A stretch of DNA of 64,000 nt from an uncultured Lentibacter sp. (GTDB taxonomy: Bacteria > Pseudomonadota > Alphaproteobacteria > Rhodobacterales > Rhodobacteraceae). Position 1 is the stretch's first letter. Each line of letters begins with the position of its first letter. The DNA lies in assembly GCF_937123735.1 (NCBI RefSeq), contig NZ_CAKZKL010000017.1, forward strand, positions 23,133 to 87,132. Reading direction: 5' to 3'. The translations under genes and the position numbers were made by a program. Shown here piece after piece: positions 17,898 to 27,558 of the stretch. The notes below the pieces were generated by a model, which had not been told where the DNA came from, did no database searches, and worked only from the letters and a program-made list of their open reading frames with translations.

Positions 17898-18779
17898 TTG
17901 GGCAAGAGCAGTGAGACGGAGGGTTATATCCTCGCGCCCGATCCTGAGGCGGTGCGGCTGACCCGCAGTGTGACGGGGCGCGACCAAACGGGGGCGCTGA
18001 CCGAGATCAATGTGGTGGAGGAGCGGCCGCTGACGATTTTCCTGAACGCCCGCGAGATTGTCACGGCGATGACCATTGGCGATTATCCCGAATATCTCGC
18101 GCTCGGGTTTCTGCGCAATCAGGGCATGATTACCGACGCCGACGCGGTGCTGGGGGTGGAGTATGACGCGGAATCCGAAGCCGTTGTGGTGCGCACCGAA
18201 CAGGTGACGCGCTTTGAGGAAAAACTCACCAAAAAGACCCGCACCTCGGGCTGCGCTGTGGGCACGGTGTTTGGCGATATGATGGAAGGGCTGGAGGGCT
18301 TGCGCCTGCCTCTGAGCGCGGTGAAGCTCTCTGAGCTTTACGCGCTGGCGAGCAAGATCAACCGCACCCCTTCAATCTATCTCAGCGCCGGGGCCATTCA
18401 CGGCACGGTGCTCTGTGAGGGCGGGCAACCGCTTGTTTACATGGAAGATGTCGGGCGGCACAACGCAGTTGACAAGGTTGCCGGCTGGATGCTGAGCGAG
18501 GGGGTGCGCCCTGAGGGCAAGCTTTTGTACACAACCGGGCGGCTGACCAGCGAGATGGTGATCAAAACCGCGCTGATGGGCATTCCGGCGCTTGTCTCGC
18601 GTTCGGGCTTTACCGCTTGGGGCGTGGAAATTGCGCGCCAGGTCGGGCTGACGTTGGTGGGGCGGATGCGTGGGCAGCGCTTTGTTTGCCTGAGCGGGGA
18701 GGAGCGGCTTGTCTGGGATATTGACCCGGCCAGCGTGCCGGACGAGCCGAAGAAGAGCGCGCGGAAGGGGGCCGAATGA
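17898..18779 (+). CDS. fdhD: Formate dehydrogenase accessory sulfurtransferase FdhD
   Basis: FdhD passes sulphur to the molybdenum cofactor before insertion into formate dehydrogenase. The 293-residue protein carries ERPLTIFLN near residue 41, a RTSGCAVGTVFGDM loop near 115, and GRLTSEMVIKTALMGIPALVSRS near 213, all typical. The loop keeps the first cysteine of the usual C-x-x-C pair but has Gly in place of the second. The first cysteine is the one reported as essential in E. coli, so activity is plausible. The start is TTG after a GGGAGAG site. It heads a three-gene operon with mobA and mobB-moeA by ATGA overlaps. Confidence 0.93.
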   Translation: MGKSSETEGYILAPDPEAVRLTRSVTGRDQTGALTEINVVEERPLTIFLNAREIVTAMTIGDYPEYLALGFLRNQGMITDADAVLGVEYDAESEAVVVRTEQVTRFEEKLTKKTRTSGCAVGTVFGDMMEGLEGLRLPLSAVKLSELYALASKINRTPSIYLSAGAIHGTVLCEGGQPLVYMEDVGRHNAVDKVAGWMLSEGVRPEGKLLYTTGRLTSEMVIKTALMGIPALVSRSGFTAWGVEIARQVGLTLVGRMRGQRFVCLSGEERLVWDIDPASVPDEPKKSARKGAE

Positions 18780-19363
18780 AACAGCCGGCAGGGGTTATTC
18801 TGGCGGGCGGTCTGGCCACGCGGATGGGCGGGGGCGACAAGTGCTTGCTGCCCCTGGGCGGCGCACCGATGCTTGCGGGGATTGTGGCACGGCTTCAGCC
18901 GCAGGTGGCAGAGCTGGCGCTCAATGCCAACGGCGATGCCAGCCGTTTTGCGGGTTTTGATCTGCCTGTTGTGCGCGACAGTGTGGACGGCTTTGCAGGC
19001 CCGCTGGCGGGCGTGCTTGCGGGGCTGGACTGGGCTGCGCAGGCGGGGCATGAGAGCATTGTGACGGCGGCGGGGGACACGCCTTTCTTCCCACAAGATT
19101 TGGTGGCGCGGCTTATGGCGGCTTGCGCAGGGATGGCGCATCCGCTCGCGCTGGCTTGCACGCCTGACGGACGCCAACCGACGTTTGGGCTTTGGCCCGT
19201 GGCCCTGCGCGAGGATCTGCGCGCGGCGCTCACAGGCGGCTTGCGCAAGGTTGTGCTCTGGACCGATCGCCACGGTGGGCAGATGGCCGAATTTCCTGAG
19301 ACATTGGCGTTTTTCAATATCAACACACCAGACGAGCTGGCGCAGGCCGAGGCGATGCTATGA
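18776..19363 (+). CDS. mobA: Molybdenum cofactor guanylyltransferase
   Basis: MobA joins GMP to molybdopterin to make the bis-MGD cofactor used by formate dehydrogenases and other DMSO-reductase-family enzymes. The 195-residue protein has the nucleotidyltransferase start GVILAGGLATRMGGGDK near residue 6, an RDSVDGFAGPLAGVLAGLDW segment near 64 and TAAGDTPFFP near 96, all characteristic. It overlaps fdhD and the downstream fusion gene by ATGA at both ends, so translation is coupled. Confidence 0.95.
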   Translation: MKQPAGVILAGGLATRMGGGDKCLLPLGGAPMLAGIVARLQPQVAELALNANGDASRFAGFDLPVVRDSVDGFAGPLAGVLAGLDWAAQAGHESIVTAAGDTPFFPQDLVARLMAACAGMAHPLALACTPDGRQPTFGLWPVALREDLRAALTGGLRKVVLWTDRHGGQMAEFPETLAFFNINTPDELAQAEAML

Positions 19364-21216
19364 AGATTTACGGGGTTGTCGGCTGGAAGAATGCGGGCAA
19401 GACAGGGCTCATGGAGCGGCTTGTGGCCGAGATCACCGGGCGCGGCTTTCGGGTGTCAACGGTGAAGCACGCACATCATGCGTTTGATGTGGACCACGCC
19501 GGCACGGACAGTTATCGCCACCGCGCGGCCGGGGCCAGCGAGGTGGTGCTGGCCTCGCGCAAGCGGGTGGCGTTGATGCAGGAGATGCGCGGAGCAGAGG
19601 AGCCGGGCCTTGAGGCGCTTCTGGCGCGGATGGGGGATGTCGATCTGGTGTTGATCGAGGGTTATAAGCGCGATGTGCACCCCAAGGTTGAGGCCCATCG
19701 CGCCGAGACTGGCAACCCGCTGATCGCGCCGCAGGATGCGACGGTGCGGGCCGTGGCGTCTGACAGCCCCGCCGCGCAGGAGCTGCGCAGCCTTCAGACA
19801 CCGGTGTTTGCGCTGGATGACACCTGCGCGATTGCGGATTTTATCCTGGCTGAGGTGGGGCTTGCAGAGCCCGCACAGATATCCGCTGTGAAACAGGGCA
19901 CGCACAGGCCAGACGAACCATCGGAGGGACTGACGAACCGGTTATCGGATCGGCCATCGGATCTGGCTCCGCCGCCTCTGCGCGATGATTGTTTTGCGCT
20001 GCCGGCGGGGGTGGATTGGACGCCTGTTTCAGAGGCCCTGACACGGCTGTCGGCGCGTTTGCACAGGGTTGTGGCCGAGGAAAGCCTGCCGTTGCAGGCC
20101 GCTTGTGGGCGGATTCTGGCGCGGGATGTCACCGCGCTGCGCGCCCATCCGGCGCAGCCCAATGCGGCGGTAGATGGCTATGGCTTTGCCTTTGACGCAT
20201 TGGGCACAGAGGCGGTGCATCACTTGCCGCGCGTGCCCGGGCGGGCCGCTGCAGGTGTGCCTTTTGATGGGGCGGTGCCTTTTGGTGCGGCCCTGCGAAT
20301 ACTGACCGGGGCGACGCTGCCTGAGGGTGTTGATACGGTGGTGCTTCAGGAGGATGTCACCGCCACTGAGGCCATGCTTGCCTTTCGTGGCGGGATCAAA
20401 CCGGGGGCCAACACGCGCAAGGCGGGCGAAGACAAACAGGCCGGGGAGCGGATATTGCGCGCCGGGCGGCGGCTGACCCCGGCAGATCTGGCGCTGGCGG
20501 CGGCAACCGGGCTGGGGGCCTTGCCGGTCTGTCAGCTGCTGCGGGTTGGGGTGCTTTCAACAGGAGACGAACTTGTGGAGGCGGGCGCGGCGGCGGGGCC
20601 TGGGCAGATCTATGATGCCAACCGGGTGATGCTGCTGGCGATGGTGGGCGATATGGGCTTTTTGCCCGTTGATCTGGGCCGCGTGGAAGACAGTCGCACG
20701 ACGCTCAAGCAGCGGCTGGATGCGGCGGTGGCGCAGTGCGACGTGATCTTGACCTCCGGAGGGGCCTCCAGCGGTGAGGAAGACCATGTGTCTGCCCTGT
20801 TGCAGGCCGAGGGGGCGCTTCAGGAGTGGCGGATTGCCATGAAACCCGGGCGTCCTTTGGCGCTGGGGCTTTGGGGGGGGGTGCCGGTATTCGGCTTGCC
20901 GGGCAACCCGGTTGCGACCTTGGTTTGCGCCTTGATTTTTGCCCGCCCCGCGATGGGCGTTTTGGCCGGGCGGGGCTGGCAGACCCCGGAGGGTTACGCG
21001 CTGCCGGCCGGGTTTGAAAAGCGCAAGAAACCCGGGCGAACCGAGTTTTTGCGCGCCCGCGTGCGGGCGGGTGTTGTGGAGATTTTTGCCTCCGAGGGCT
21101 CAGGGCGCATCAGTGGTTTGAGCTGGGCGGAGGGGCTGGTCGAGCTGCCGGAAGCGGCCTGCAACATCACGCCGGGCGATCCGGTGCGCTTTGTGCCTTA
21201 CAGCAGTTTTCTCTAG
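19360..21216 (+). CDS. MobB-MoeA fusion protein for molybdenum cofactor synthesis
   Basis: The 618-residue protein joins two enzymes. Residues 1-165 are MobB, with the P-loop GWKNAGKTGLME and the KHAHHAFDVDHAGTDS segment. Residues 165-210 form a hydrophilic linker. Residues 210-618 are MoeA, with QPNAAVDGYGFA near 267, TGATLPEGVDTVV near 312, STGDELVEAG near 402, TSGGASSGEEDH near 464 and a GLPGNPVATLV motif near 510. MoeA inserts molybdenum into adenylylated molybdopterin; MobB helps MobA make the guanine dinucleotide form. The fusion is continuous in frame, and I recall such fusions in Rhodobacterales, so it is not a sequencing artefact. Confidence 0.93.
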   Translation: MKIYGVVGWKNAGKTGLMERLVAEITGRGFRVSTVKHAHHAFDVDHAGTDSYRHRAAGASEVVLASRKRVALMQEMRGAEEPGLEALLARMGDVDLVLIEGYKRDVHPKVEAHRAETGNPLIAPQDATVRAVASDSPAAQELRSLQTPVFALDDTCAIADFILAEVGLAEPAQISAVKQGTHRPDEPSEGLTNRLSDRPSDLAPPPLRDDCFALPAGVDWTPVSEALTRLSARLHRVVAEESLPLQAACGRILARDVTALRAHPAQPNAAVDGYGFAFDALGTEAVHHLPRVPGRAAAGVPFDGAVPFGAALRILTGATLPEGVDTVVLQEDVTATEAMLAFRGGIKPGANTRKAGEDKQAGERILRAGRRLTPADLALAAATGLGALPVCQLLRVGVLSTGDELVEAGAAAGPGQIYDANRVMLLAMVGDMGFLPVDLGRVEDSRTTLKQRLDAAVAQCDVILTSGGASSGEEDHVSALLQAEGALQEWRIAMKPGRPLALGLWGGVPVFGLPGNPVATLVCALIFARPAMGVLAGRGWQTPEGYALPAGFEKRKKPGRTEFLRARVRAGVVEIFASEGSGRISGLSWAEGLVELPEAACNITPGDPVRFVPYSSFL

Positions 21217-21243
21217 CCGCCGCGCGCAGGCGGGCTTGCCTGT

Positions 21244-22263
21244 TTAGTCAAACACGCCTGTAACGCGGCCAAGCAGCATGAAGGCGCGGGCGCTGCGGGT
21301 GGCGGCGAGCGCGCTGATTTCGCTGTCGCTGGCCTCGCTTTCAAATTGCACGAAGCTTTTGTCAAACCGGCGCAGGAAGTGGTGCACGGCGTCCCGGAAG
21401 ATCGGATCTTCGCGCATACGCCCGGCTGTGAGCGCCAGGGACGAGCGGTCCCGCACCCCGCCAAGGGCGGCGATTTCGCGGCCGCGCGTGCCGGCGGCAA
21501 ATTTGCGCCAGACATCCGGATGGGCCATATCGGGGGTGAGATCGTCCATATAGATGCCGTCTTGGCTGAGCAGGGTCAGCACATCTTGAGCGGCCTGCAC
21601 GAGACCGGCGACGGCCCTATCCTTGAGCGCGCGGCGCAAGGCGGTGAAGCCCTGTGTATCCTCGGCTGTTTCGGGGAAATTGATGGCGCGGATGAAGTCT
21701 TCCCGGCCGATTGCGGGGGCCATGTCTTCGGCGGAGGTGCCAAGCGGCAGAGAGGTTTGCGCGGCCTCGGCCTGTGGGTGTGGCGCGGGGCGTTTGGCGC
21801 GCGGGTCGCGCGTGGAGGTAAAGGTGGCCAGGGCGCTTTCTGTTTTGCGCTGGGCCGCGGCGATTTCATCCAGTTTGCGCGCCACCGAAGGCTCTGACCC
21901 GACGCGCCCTGCGTGGCTTTGGACGATATAGGCGTGGCGGATCGCATCAATCGCGGCTTGCAGGCGTTGGCTTTCCTCGCGCATGATCTTGGAGGAGCGC
22001 GCGGCGGTTGCGGCCACCCATATCATTCCCACCGGCATGAAGATGGCCAGCATGGTCATCATGAAACGCAGCGGGCCTTCGCTGCTGCTTGTCGCGTCGT
22101 CTGCGCCGGAGGGTGCGGGCAGGACGACAAAAAACACCACCGCGCCCAACAACCAGAGAGCAGACAGCACCAGCGCGATGATTTCGATAGAGGTGATTTT
22201 TTCAGCGGCGGGGCGGTCGTAGATTCCGAGCTGGGTCGGACGTGGTTCTTGAGGCTCTGACAT
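21244..22263 (-). CDS. Conserved membrane protein of unknown function
   Basis: The 339-residue protein has two membrane segments close to the N-terminus (about residues 27-48 and 68-86), a helical, coiled-coil-prone stretch (about 90-150), a Pro/Ala linker and a conserved helical C-terminal domain (about 180-339) rich in Arg, Asp and Ala. I do not recognise the family. The layout of short membrane anchor plus coiled coil plus soluble domain suggests a scaffold or regulatory role at the membrane. It lies 21 bp downstream of greA on the same strand and converges with the mobB-moeA gene. Confidence 0.75.
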   Translation of the reverse strand: MSEPQEPRPTQLGIYDRPAAEKITSIEIIALVLSALWLLGAVVFFVVLPAPSGADDATSSSEGPLRFMMTMLAIFMPVGMIWVAATAARSSKIMREESQRLQAAIDAIRHAYIVQSHAGRVGSEPSVARKLDEIAAAQRKTESALATFTSTRDPRAKRPAPHPQAEAAQTSLPLGTSAEDMAPAIGREDFIRAINFPETAEDTQGFTALRRALKDRAVAGLVQAAQDVLTLLSQDGIYMDDLTPDMAHPDVWRKFAAGTRGREIAALGGVRDRSSLALTAGRMREDPIFRDAVHHFLRRFDKSFVQFESEASDSEISALAATRSARAFMLLGRVTGVFD

Positions 22264-22284
22264 GGCGCACTCTTACAATTACAA

Positions 22285-22755
22285 TCAGGCGAAGGTGATT
22301 TTCAGGATTTCATAGCTGCGCTCTCCGCCCGGGGTGCGCACCTCGACACTGTCGCCCTCGTCTTTGCCGATCAGAGCGCGGGCGATGGGCGAATTCATGT
22401 TGAGCAGACCCTTTTCGATATTGGCTTCATGCTCGCCGACGATCTGCCAGGTTTTCTCCTCGTCGGTGTCTTCATCGACCAGCGTGACCGTGGCACCAAA
22501 CTTTACGGCACCGGAAAGCTTGGCCGGGTCGATCACCTCGGCGCGGCTCAACACAGCTTCAAGCTCCTGAATGCGCCCTTCGATAAAGCCCTGTTTTTCG
22601 CGCGCGGAGTGGTATTCGGCGTTTTCTTTCAGATCGCCCAGTTCGCGCGCTTCGGCGATGGCCGAGATCACCGCGGGGCGCTCGACGGATTTGAGGGTTT
22701 TGAGCTCAGCCTCAAGCGCAGCATGGCCTGCGCGTGTCATTGGAAATTTGTCCAT
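22285..22755 (-). CDS. greA: Transcription elongation factor GreA
   Basis: GreA enters the RNA polymerase secondary channel and stimulates cleavage of backtracked transcripts. The 156-residue product has the N-terminal coiled coil with [20 protein letters not shown] near residue 35, whose acidic tip Asp/Glu residues are intact. The C-terminal FKBP-like domain includes [17 protein letters not shown] and ends YEILKI. The start [11 protein letters not shown] is the family start; the frame stays open upstream for 600 bp but that part is non-coding. Confidence 0.95.
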   Translation of the reverse strand: MDKFPMTRAGHAALEAELKTLKSVERPAVISAIAEARELGDLKENAEYHSAREKQGFIEGRIQELEAVLSRAEVIDPAKLSGAVKFGATVTLVDEDTDEEKTWQIVGEHEANIEKGLLNMNSPIARALIGKDEGDSVEVRTPGGERSYEILKITFA

Positions 22756-22956
22756 TACACTGCCTTTTGTCTTTTTATTGTCGCCTATTGCGGATGGAGC
22801 GGCGCGGTTTGCGCTGCCTTGCGTCGGTTTGGAGCAGTTTGTCTCAGAGAGGGGTTGTCTTGCAATAGGGGAATGGTCGGGGCGCAGCAATAGCGCGAAT
22901 TTGGCGACTGACGTGTGGAAACTTTGCAGATTGGCCAATAATCGGTCCGGCTGCGA

Positions 22957-22986
22957 TTGACGTGGTGACTTGATGCCATGTAATTC
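22957..22986 (+). promoter_or_regulatory. Candidate promoter for ETF-quinone oxidoreductase
   Basis: TTGACG (22957-22962) is followed after 18 bases by TAATTC (22981-22986), 45 bases before the ATG of the ETF-quinone oxidoreductase gene. Both hexamers are near the housekeeping consensus. Confidence 0.45.
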
Positions 22987-23031
22987 TGCGTGAAATTTTG
23001 TTACCCAACACGCGCAGGAAGGGAAAAGAAC

Positions 23032-24675
23032 ATGTCCGATACAGCCCGCGAGACTATGGAATATGATGTTGTGATCGTTGGTGCGGGGCCTGCGGGCCTG
23101 TCGGCTGCGATCCGCCTCAAACAGCTTGATGAAACGCTGGATGTTGTCGTGCTGGAGAAGGGCTCCGAAGTGGGCGCGCATATTCTCTCCGGCGCGGTGC
23201 TTGACCCTTGCGGGCTTAACAAGCTGATCCCTGACTGGAAGGAAAAGGGCGCGCCGCTGAATGTGCCTGTGAAGGAAGACAACTTCTATATGCTGGGTGA
23301 AGCGGGCGAGATGCGCATTCCCAACTTCCCGATGCCGCCGTTGATGAACAATCACGGCAATTACATTGTCTCCATGGGCAATGTCACCCGCTGGATGGCC
23401 GAGCAGGCCGAAGCGCTAGGTGTCGAAATTTTCCCAGGCATGGCCTGTAGCGAACTGGTCTATGAGGGCGAGCGGCTGAAGGGTGTTGTGGCGGGTGAGT
23501 TCGGCCTGAACCCCGATGGCAGCAAGTCGGACGGGTATGAGCCCGGCATGGAGCTGCACGGCAAATATGTGTTCCTCTCCGAAGGTGTGCGCGGCAGCCT
23601 CGCGAAAGAGGTGATTGCCAAATACAACCTCGCCGAGGGCCATGAGCCGCAGAAATACGGCCTCGGTATGAAAGAGATTTGGGAGATCGACCCGGAGAAG
23701 CACCGCGAGGGCAGTGTGACCCATACGATGGGCTGGCCTTTGGGCGGCAATGCGGGTGGCGGCTCGTTTATTTATCACCTTGAGAACAATCAGGTTTATG
23801 TCGGGTTTGTGGTGCATCTCAACTACAAGAACCCCCATCTTTACCCCTATATGGAGTTCCAGCGCTTCAAGCATCATCCGATGGTGGCCGAGCTGCTCAA
23901 GGGCGGCAAGCGCGTGGCTTATGGCGCGCGGGCCATTTCAGAGGGCGGCTATCAGTCGATGCCCAAAATGGTTGCGCCGGGTGTGGCGCTCTTGGGCTGC
24001 TCTGTGGGCATGGTCAACGTGCCGCGCATCAAGGGCAACCACAATGCGATGCTCTCGGGCATGGCGGCGGCTGAAGCGGCGCATGAAGCGATTGCCGCGG
24101 GCCGCGCGGGCGACGAGCTGGCCGCTTACGAGGCCGAGGTGCGCACAGGCGCGATCGGCAAGGACCTCAAGAAGGTGCGCAATGTGAAGCCGATGTGGTC
24201 CAAGTGGGGCTTGCTGCCTTCGCTTGTGCTGGGGGGCTTGGATATGTGGACAAACACGCTCGGCTTCTCGCTTTTTGGCACCATGAAGCACGGCAAGAAC
24301 GACGCCGACAGCACCGAGCCTGCGGCGGCGCATAAAGAGATTGATTATCCCAAGCCCGATGGCACGCTGAGCTTTGACCGCCTCACGAACGTGAGCTTCT
24401 CGATGACCAACCACGAGGAGAGCCAGCCTGCGCATTTGAAGCTCAAGGATGCCTCTGTGCCGATCTCGATCAACCTGCCGAAATACGCAGAACCTGCGCA
24501 GCGCTATTGCCCTGCGGGTGTTTATGAGGTGGTTGAGAAGGATGGCGAGGACCAGTTCGTGATCAACTTCCAGAACTGCGTGCACTGCAAAACCTGTGAT
24601 ATCAAGGACCCGAGCCAGAACATCAACTGGACAACGCCTCAGGGGGGCGATGGGCCGAACTATCCGAACATGTAA
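23032..24675 (+). CDS. Electron transfer flavoprotein-ubiquinone oxidoreductase
   Basis: This membrane-associated enzyme passes electrons from ETF, which serves acyl-CoA and methylated-amine dehydrogenases, to ubiquinone. The 547-residue protein has the FAD Rossmann start [19 protein letters not shown] near residue 12, the [19 protein letters not shown] segment near 323 and the C-terminal ferredoxin-like region YCPAGVYE followed by [19 protein letters not shown], whose cysteines bind a 4Fe-4S cluster. Length and motifs match the family. It is alone in its transcription unit and probably serves the acyl-CoA dehydrogenase at 12.7 kb. Confidence 0.96.
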   Translation: MSDTARETMEYDVVIVGAGPAGLSAAIRLKQLDETLDVVVLEKGSEVGAHILSGAVLDPCGLNKLIPDWKEKGAPLNVPVKEDNFYMLGEAGEMRIPNFPMPPLMNNHGNYIVSMGNVTRWMAEQAEALGVEIFPGMACSELVYEGERLKGVVAGEFGLNPDGSKSDGYEPGMELHGKYVFLSEGVRGSLAKEVIAKYNLAEGHEPQKYGLGMKEIWEIDPEKHREGSVTHTMGWPLGGNAGGGSFIYHLENNQVYVGFVVHLNYKNPHLYPYMEFQRFKHHPMVAELLKGGKRVAYGARAISEGGYQSMPKMVAPGVALLGCSVGMVNVPRIKGNHNAMLSGMAAAEAAHEAIAAGRAGDELAAYEAEVRTGAIGKDLKKVRNVKPMWSKWGLLPSLVLGGLDMWTNTLGFSLFGTMKHGKNDADSTEPAAAHKEIDYPKPDGTLSFDRLTNVSFSMTNHEESQPAHLKLKDASVPISINLPKYAEPAQRYCPAGVYEVVEKDGEDQFVINFQNCVHCKTCDIKDPSQNINWTTPQGGDGPNYPNM

Positions 24676-24683
24676 CGCAAAAC

Positions 24684-24709
24684 GGGCGGGGGCTGACCCC
24701 ACCCCTTTT
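24684..24709 (+). terminator. Rho-independent terminator after ETF-quinone oxidoreductase
   Basis: A GC-rich hairpin, GGG-C-GGGG with loop GCTGA and CCCC-A-CCC, is followed by CTTTT, nine bases after the stop codon. Confidence 0.5.
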
Positions 24710-24903
24710 GTGTGTGGCGCTGGGGTGCCAAGGCGGCAGGCCAGCGGGACGATCCCTGAGGGGCAGCCGCTGGTGTGCTCCCTGCGCGCCGCACTTGGGC
24801 AGTGATGTGCCGCTTGGAGTGAGGCCGGGAGGCCTTCACCTTGCGTTTACGGCTTTCATGTTTAGGTTGGGGGCTGGATATTAATGGCAAGAGGGCCGCA
24901 GGG

Positions 24904-26625
24904 ATGTTGACAGCTTTCAGACAGGTGGCGCTTTTGGTGGGGCTTGCCGGGGTTTTGGCTGCGCCGCTGCCCGCCGTCGCAGGGAGCTTTTCGGGCGCAT
25001 ATTTGGCAGCACGGCAGGCCCAGTTTGCCAATGATTACAGCACAGCAGCGCGCTATTTCACCATTGCTTTGACGCGCGATCCATCCAACATCAGCTTGAT
25101 GGAAGAGCTCGTCTTGGCACAGGTGGCGCTGGGCCAGTTTGAGCGCGCGGCAGTCGTGGCGCGCCAGATGGAAGCCAATGGCCACAAAAGCCAGATTGGC
25201 CAGATGGCTTTGGCCGCCGTTGAAGGGGCCGAAGGGGCCTATGATGCGCTGATTGCGCGCGCTGATGCACAACGGCTGATGGGCGATCTTGTGGATCGGC
25301 TGGTCAAGGCCTGGGCGCTTGTGGGCCGGGGCGATATGCGCGCTGCCCTGATCGAGTTTGATGCGGTGACGCAGGCCAGCGGCACCCGTGCTTTTGGCAT
25401 GTATCACAAAGCGCTGGCGCTGGCGCTGGTGGGCGATCTTGAGGCCGCCGAGGCGCTGTTTGGCGCCGGGCAACCCGGCACGATCATCGGCGCGCGGCGC
25501 GGGGTTGTGGCGCATGTGCAGATCCTGAGCCAGCTTGGCCGGACGACAGAGGCGCTCGCGCTGCTGGACGCCCGCTTCGGCGCGACGCAAGACCCTGAGA
25601 TCGTGCAGATGCGCAGCAAGATAACCGCTGGCGAGGGGCTGCGCTTTGATGTGTTGCGCGGGCCCAAGGAAGGCCTCGCGGAGGTGTTTTTCACCATTGC
25701 CGGGGCGCTCGCGGGGGAGCCGCGCGGCACGGACACCTTGTTGTTTGCCCGTGTGGCGCAACATATTCGCCCGGATTTTGTGGATGCGAGCCTGCTGTTG
25801 GCGCAACTTCTGGAAGATCAGGGGCAATATGAGGCAGCGGTTGCGGCTTACCGTGCGGTGCCAGCCAGCCATCCGGCCTTTCATGTGGCCGAAATGGGCC
25901 GCGCCGAGAGCCTGCGCGAGGCCGGCAAGCTGGATACGGCGATTGAAGTATTGACGCGCCTGGCACAGAGCCACGGGCAGCTGCCCGTCGTGCACAGTGC
26001 TTTGGGCGATTTGCTGCGCAGTGATGAGCGGTTTGAGAGCGCCGCAGAGGCATATGACCGCTCTCTCGCGCTTTGGGAGGGGCGCGAAAACACTGATTGG
26101 CGCACCTATTACACCCGCGGTATCGTGCATGAGCGTCTGGGCAATTGGGCGCAGGCGGAGGCCGATTTTCGGACGGCCTTGAAGATCAGCCCGGGGCAGC
26201 CAAACGTGCTGAATTATCTTGGATATTCGCTGGTTGAAAAACAGATCAAGCTTGATGAGGCGCTGGAGATGATCCAGGAGGCCGTCGCGGCGCGCCCGCA
26301 GAGCGGCTATATTATCGACAGCCTTGGCTGGGCGCTGTTCCGGCTTGGGCGTTTTGAGGAGGCCGTGCCGCATATGGAGCGGGCGGCAGAACTGATGTCG
26401 ATAGATCCGGTTGTGAACGACCATCTGGGCGATGTCTATTGGGCCGTGGGCCGCCGGCTTGAGGCGCAATTCCAGTGGAAGCGGGCCCTGTCATTCATTG
26501 ACTATGGCGAGGTGAGCGAGGATGCCGACCCCGCGCGGATCCGGCGCAAGCTTGAGGTTGGGCTGGACCGTGTGCTTGAGGAAGAGGGCGCGACACCGCT
26601 TGAGCTTGTGAAAGACGATCGCTGA
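24904..26625 (+). CDS. Exported tetratricopeptide-repeat protein
   Basis: The 573-residue protein begins with a signal peptide (MLTAFRQVALLVGLAGVLAAP, cleavage near AVAG) and is then built almost wholly of TPR-like helical hairpins. Examples include DYSTAARYFTIALTRDPSN near residue 44, GQYEAAVAAYRAVPASHP near 304, and a clear C-terminal block with LGNWAQAEADFRTALKISPGQPN near 420 and GRFEEAVPHMERAAELM near 480. Such periplasmic or outer-membrane-facing TPR proteins scaffold envelope complexes; no specific partner is visible. Its stop overlaps the ispE start region by one base of separation, so the two are likely co-transcribed. Confidence 0.88.
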   Translation: MLTAFRQVALLVGLAGVLAAPLPAVAGSFSGAYLAARQAQFANDYSTAARYFTIALTRDPSNISLMEELVLAQVALGQFERAAVVARQMEANGHKSQIGQMALAAVEGAEGAYDALIARADAQRLMGDLVDRLVKAWALVGRGDMRAALIEFDAVTQASGTRAFGMYHKALALALVGDLEAAEALFGAGQPGTIIGARRGVVAHVQILSQLGRTTEALALLDARFGATQDPEIVQMRSKITAGEGLRFDVLRGPKEGLAEVFFTIAGALAGEPRGTDTLLFARVAQHIRPDFVDASLLLAQLLEDQGQYEAAVAAYRAVPASHPAFHVAEMGRAESLREAGKLDTAIEVLTRLAQSHGQLPVVHSALGDLLRSDERFESAAEAYDRSLALWEGRENTDWRTYYTRGIVHERLGNWAQAEADFRTALKISPGQPNVLNYLGYSLVEKQIKLDEALEMIQEAVAARPQSGYIIDSLGWALFRLGRFEEAVPHMERAAELMSIDPVVNDHLGDVYWAVGRRLEAQFQWKRALSFIDYGEVSEDADPARIRRKLEVGLDRVLEEEGATPLELVKDDR

Positions 26626-26626
26626 T

Positions 26627-27487
26627 ATGCGCCCGCAATCAGGTGCAGCTGGCGCGCAGCCGGTTTGGGCGCGCGCTTTTGCGCCGGCAAAGGTTAACCT
26701 TGCCCTGCATGTGACCGGGCAGCGCGCCGACGGCTATCACAGCCTGGAAAGCCTCGTGGTCTTTGCCAATATCGGAGACAGCTTGCGCGCCCGCAGAAGC
26801 TCTGTGGCGCAGCTGCATGTGCAGGGGCCCATGGCACAAGCTGTGCCGGAGGGGCCTGAAAATCTGGTGCTCAAAGCCGCAGCCTGGGCCGGGCAGACGG
26901 CTGCGTTTGAGCTGGAAAAAAACCTGCCTGCTGCGGCCGGCCTGGGCGGGGGGTCCTCTGATGCGGCGGCGGCTTTGCGTGCGCTTGAGGCACTGACGGG
27001 GCAGGCTGTCGATGTGGCCAGGCTGGCCGAGCTGGGGGCGGATGTGCCGGTGTGCTATCGGGCGCGGGCGTGTCTCATGCGCGGTGTGGGCGAGCTGATC
27101 GAGGATGTGACCCTGCCGCCCATGGCCGCAATTCTGGCCAATCCGCGGGTGGATGTGGCCACGCCCGCCGTCTTTGAGAGGCTGGACAGCAAGACAAACC
27201 CAGGCTTGCCTGCGCTGCCCGGCTTTGCGGATGCCGCTGCCTTGCAACGGTTTCTGGCCGAGCAGACCCGAAACGACCTTGAGGTGCCGGCGCGCGCGCT
27301 TGCACCGGTGATTGATGAGGTGCTGGACCGCCTTTGGGGCCTTGAAGACGTGCGCCTTGCGCGCATGTCAGGCTCCGGGGCCAGCTGTTTTGCGCTGTTT
27401 GACGAGATCAGCGCCGCCGAGCGCGGCGCAGAGGCGCTTCGGGCGCAGCGGCCTGATTGGTGGATCGGCGCCGTTTGGCTGAGTTGA
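26627..27487 (+). CDS. ispE: 4-diphosphocytidyl-2-C-methyl-D-erythritol kinase
   Basis: IspE phosphorylates CDP-methylerythritol in the non-mevalonate isoprenoid pathway. The 286-residue GHMP kinase has FAPAKVNLALHVTGQRADGYH near residue 16, the ATP loop LPAAAGLGGGSSDAAAALRAL near 102 and the third motif ARMSGSGASCFALF near 245. It begins one base after the TPR gene stop. Other pathway genes are not in the window. Confidence 0.95.
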   Translation: MRPQSGAAGAQPVWARAFAPAKVNLALHVTGQRADGYHSLESLVVFANIGDSLRARRSSVAQLHVQGPMAQAVPEGPENLVLKAAAWAGQTAAFELEKNLPAAAGLGGGSSDAAAALRALEALTGQAVDVARLAELGADVPVCYRARACLMRGVGELIEDVTLPPMAAILANPRVDVATPAVFERLDSKTNPGLPALPGFADAAALQRFLAEQTRNDLEVPARALAPVIDEVLDRLWGLEDVRLARMSGSGASCFALFDEISAAERGAEALRAQRPDWWIGAVWLS

Positions 27488-27506
27488 GAGAAATTTCTGC
27501 GAAAGC

Positions 27507-27534
27507 TTGCAACCTTTTGTTCACCGATTAGATT
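27507..27534 (+). promoter_or_regulatory. Candidate promoter for the small membrane protein at 27.6 kb
   Basis: TTGCAA (27507-27512), 16 bases, then TAGATT (27529-27534), 24 bases before the ATG. Hexamers and spacing are acceptable for sigma-70. Confidence 0.4.
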
Positions 27535-27558
27535 TAGGCTGAGAGAAGGAATCAGCTC

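Noticed and set aside
22756..23031. Small gene in the 276-bp gap between greA and the ETF-quinone oxidoreductase gene
   Set aside because: Open frames here have no start-site signal or family resemblance; the gap holds only leaders and a candidate promoter.
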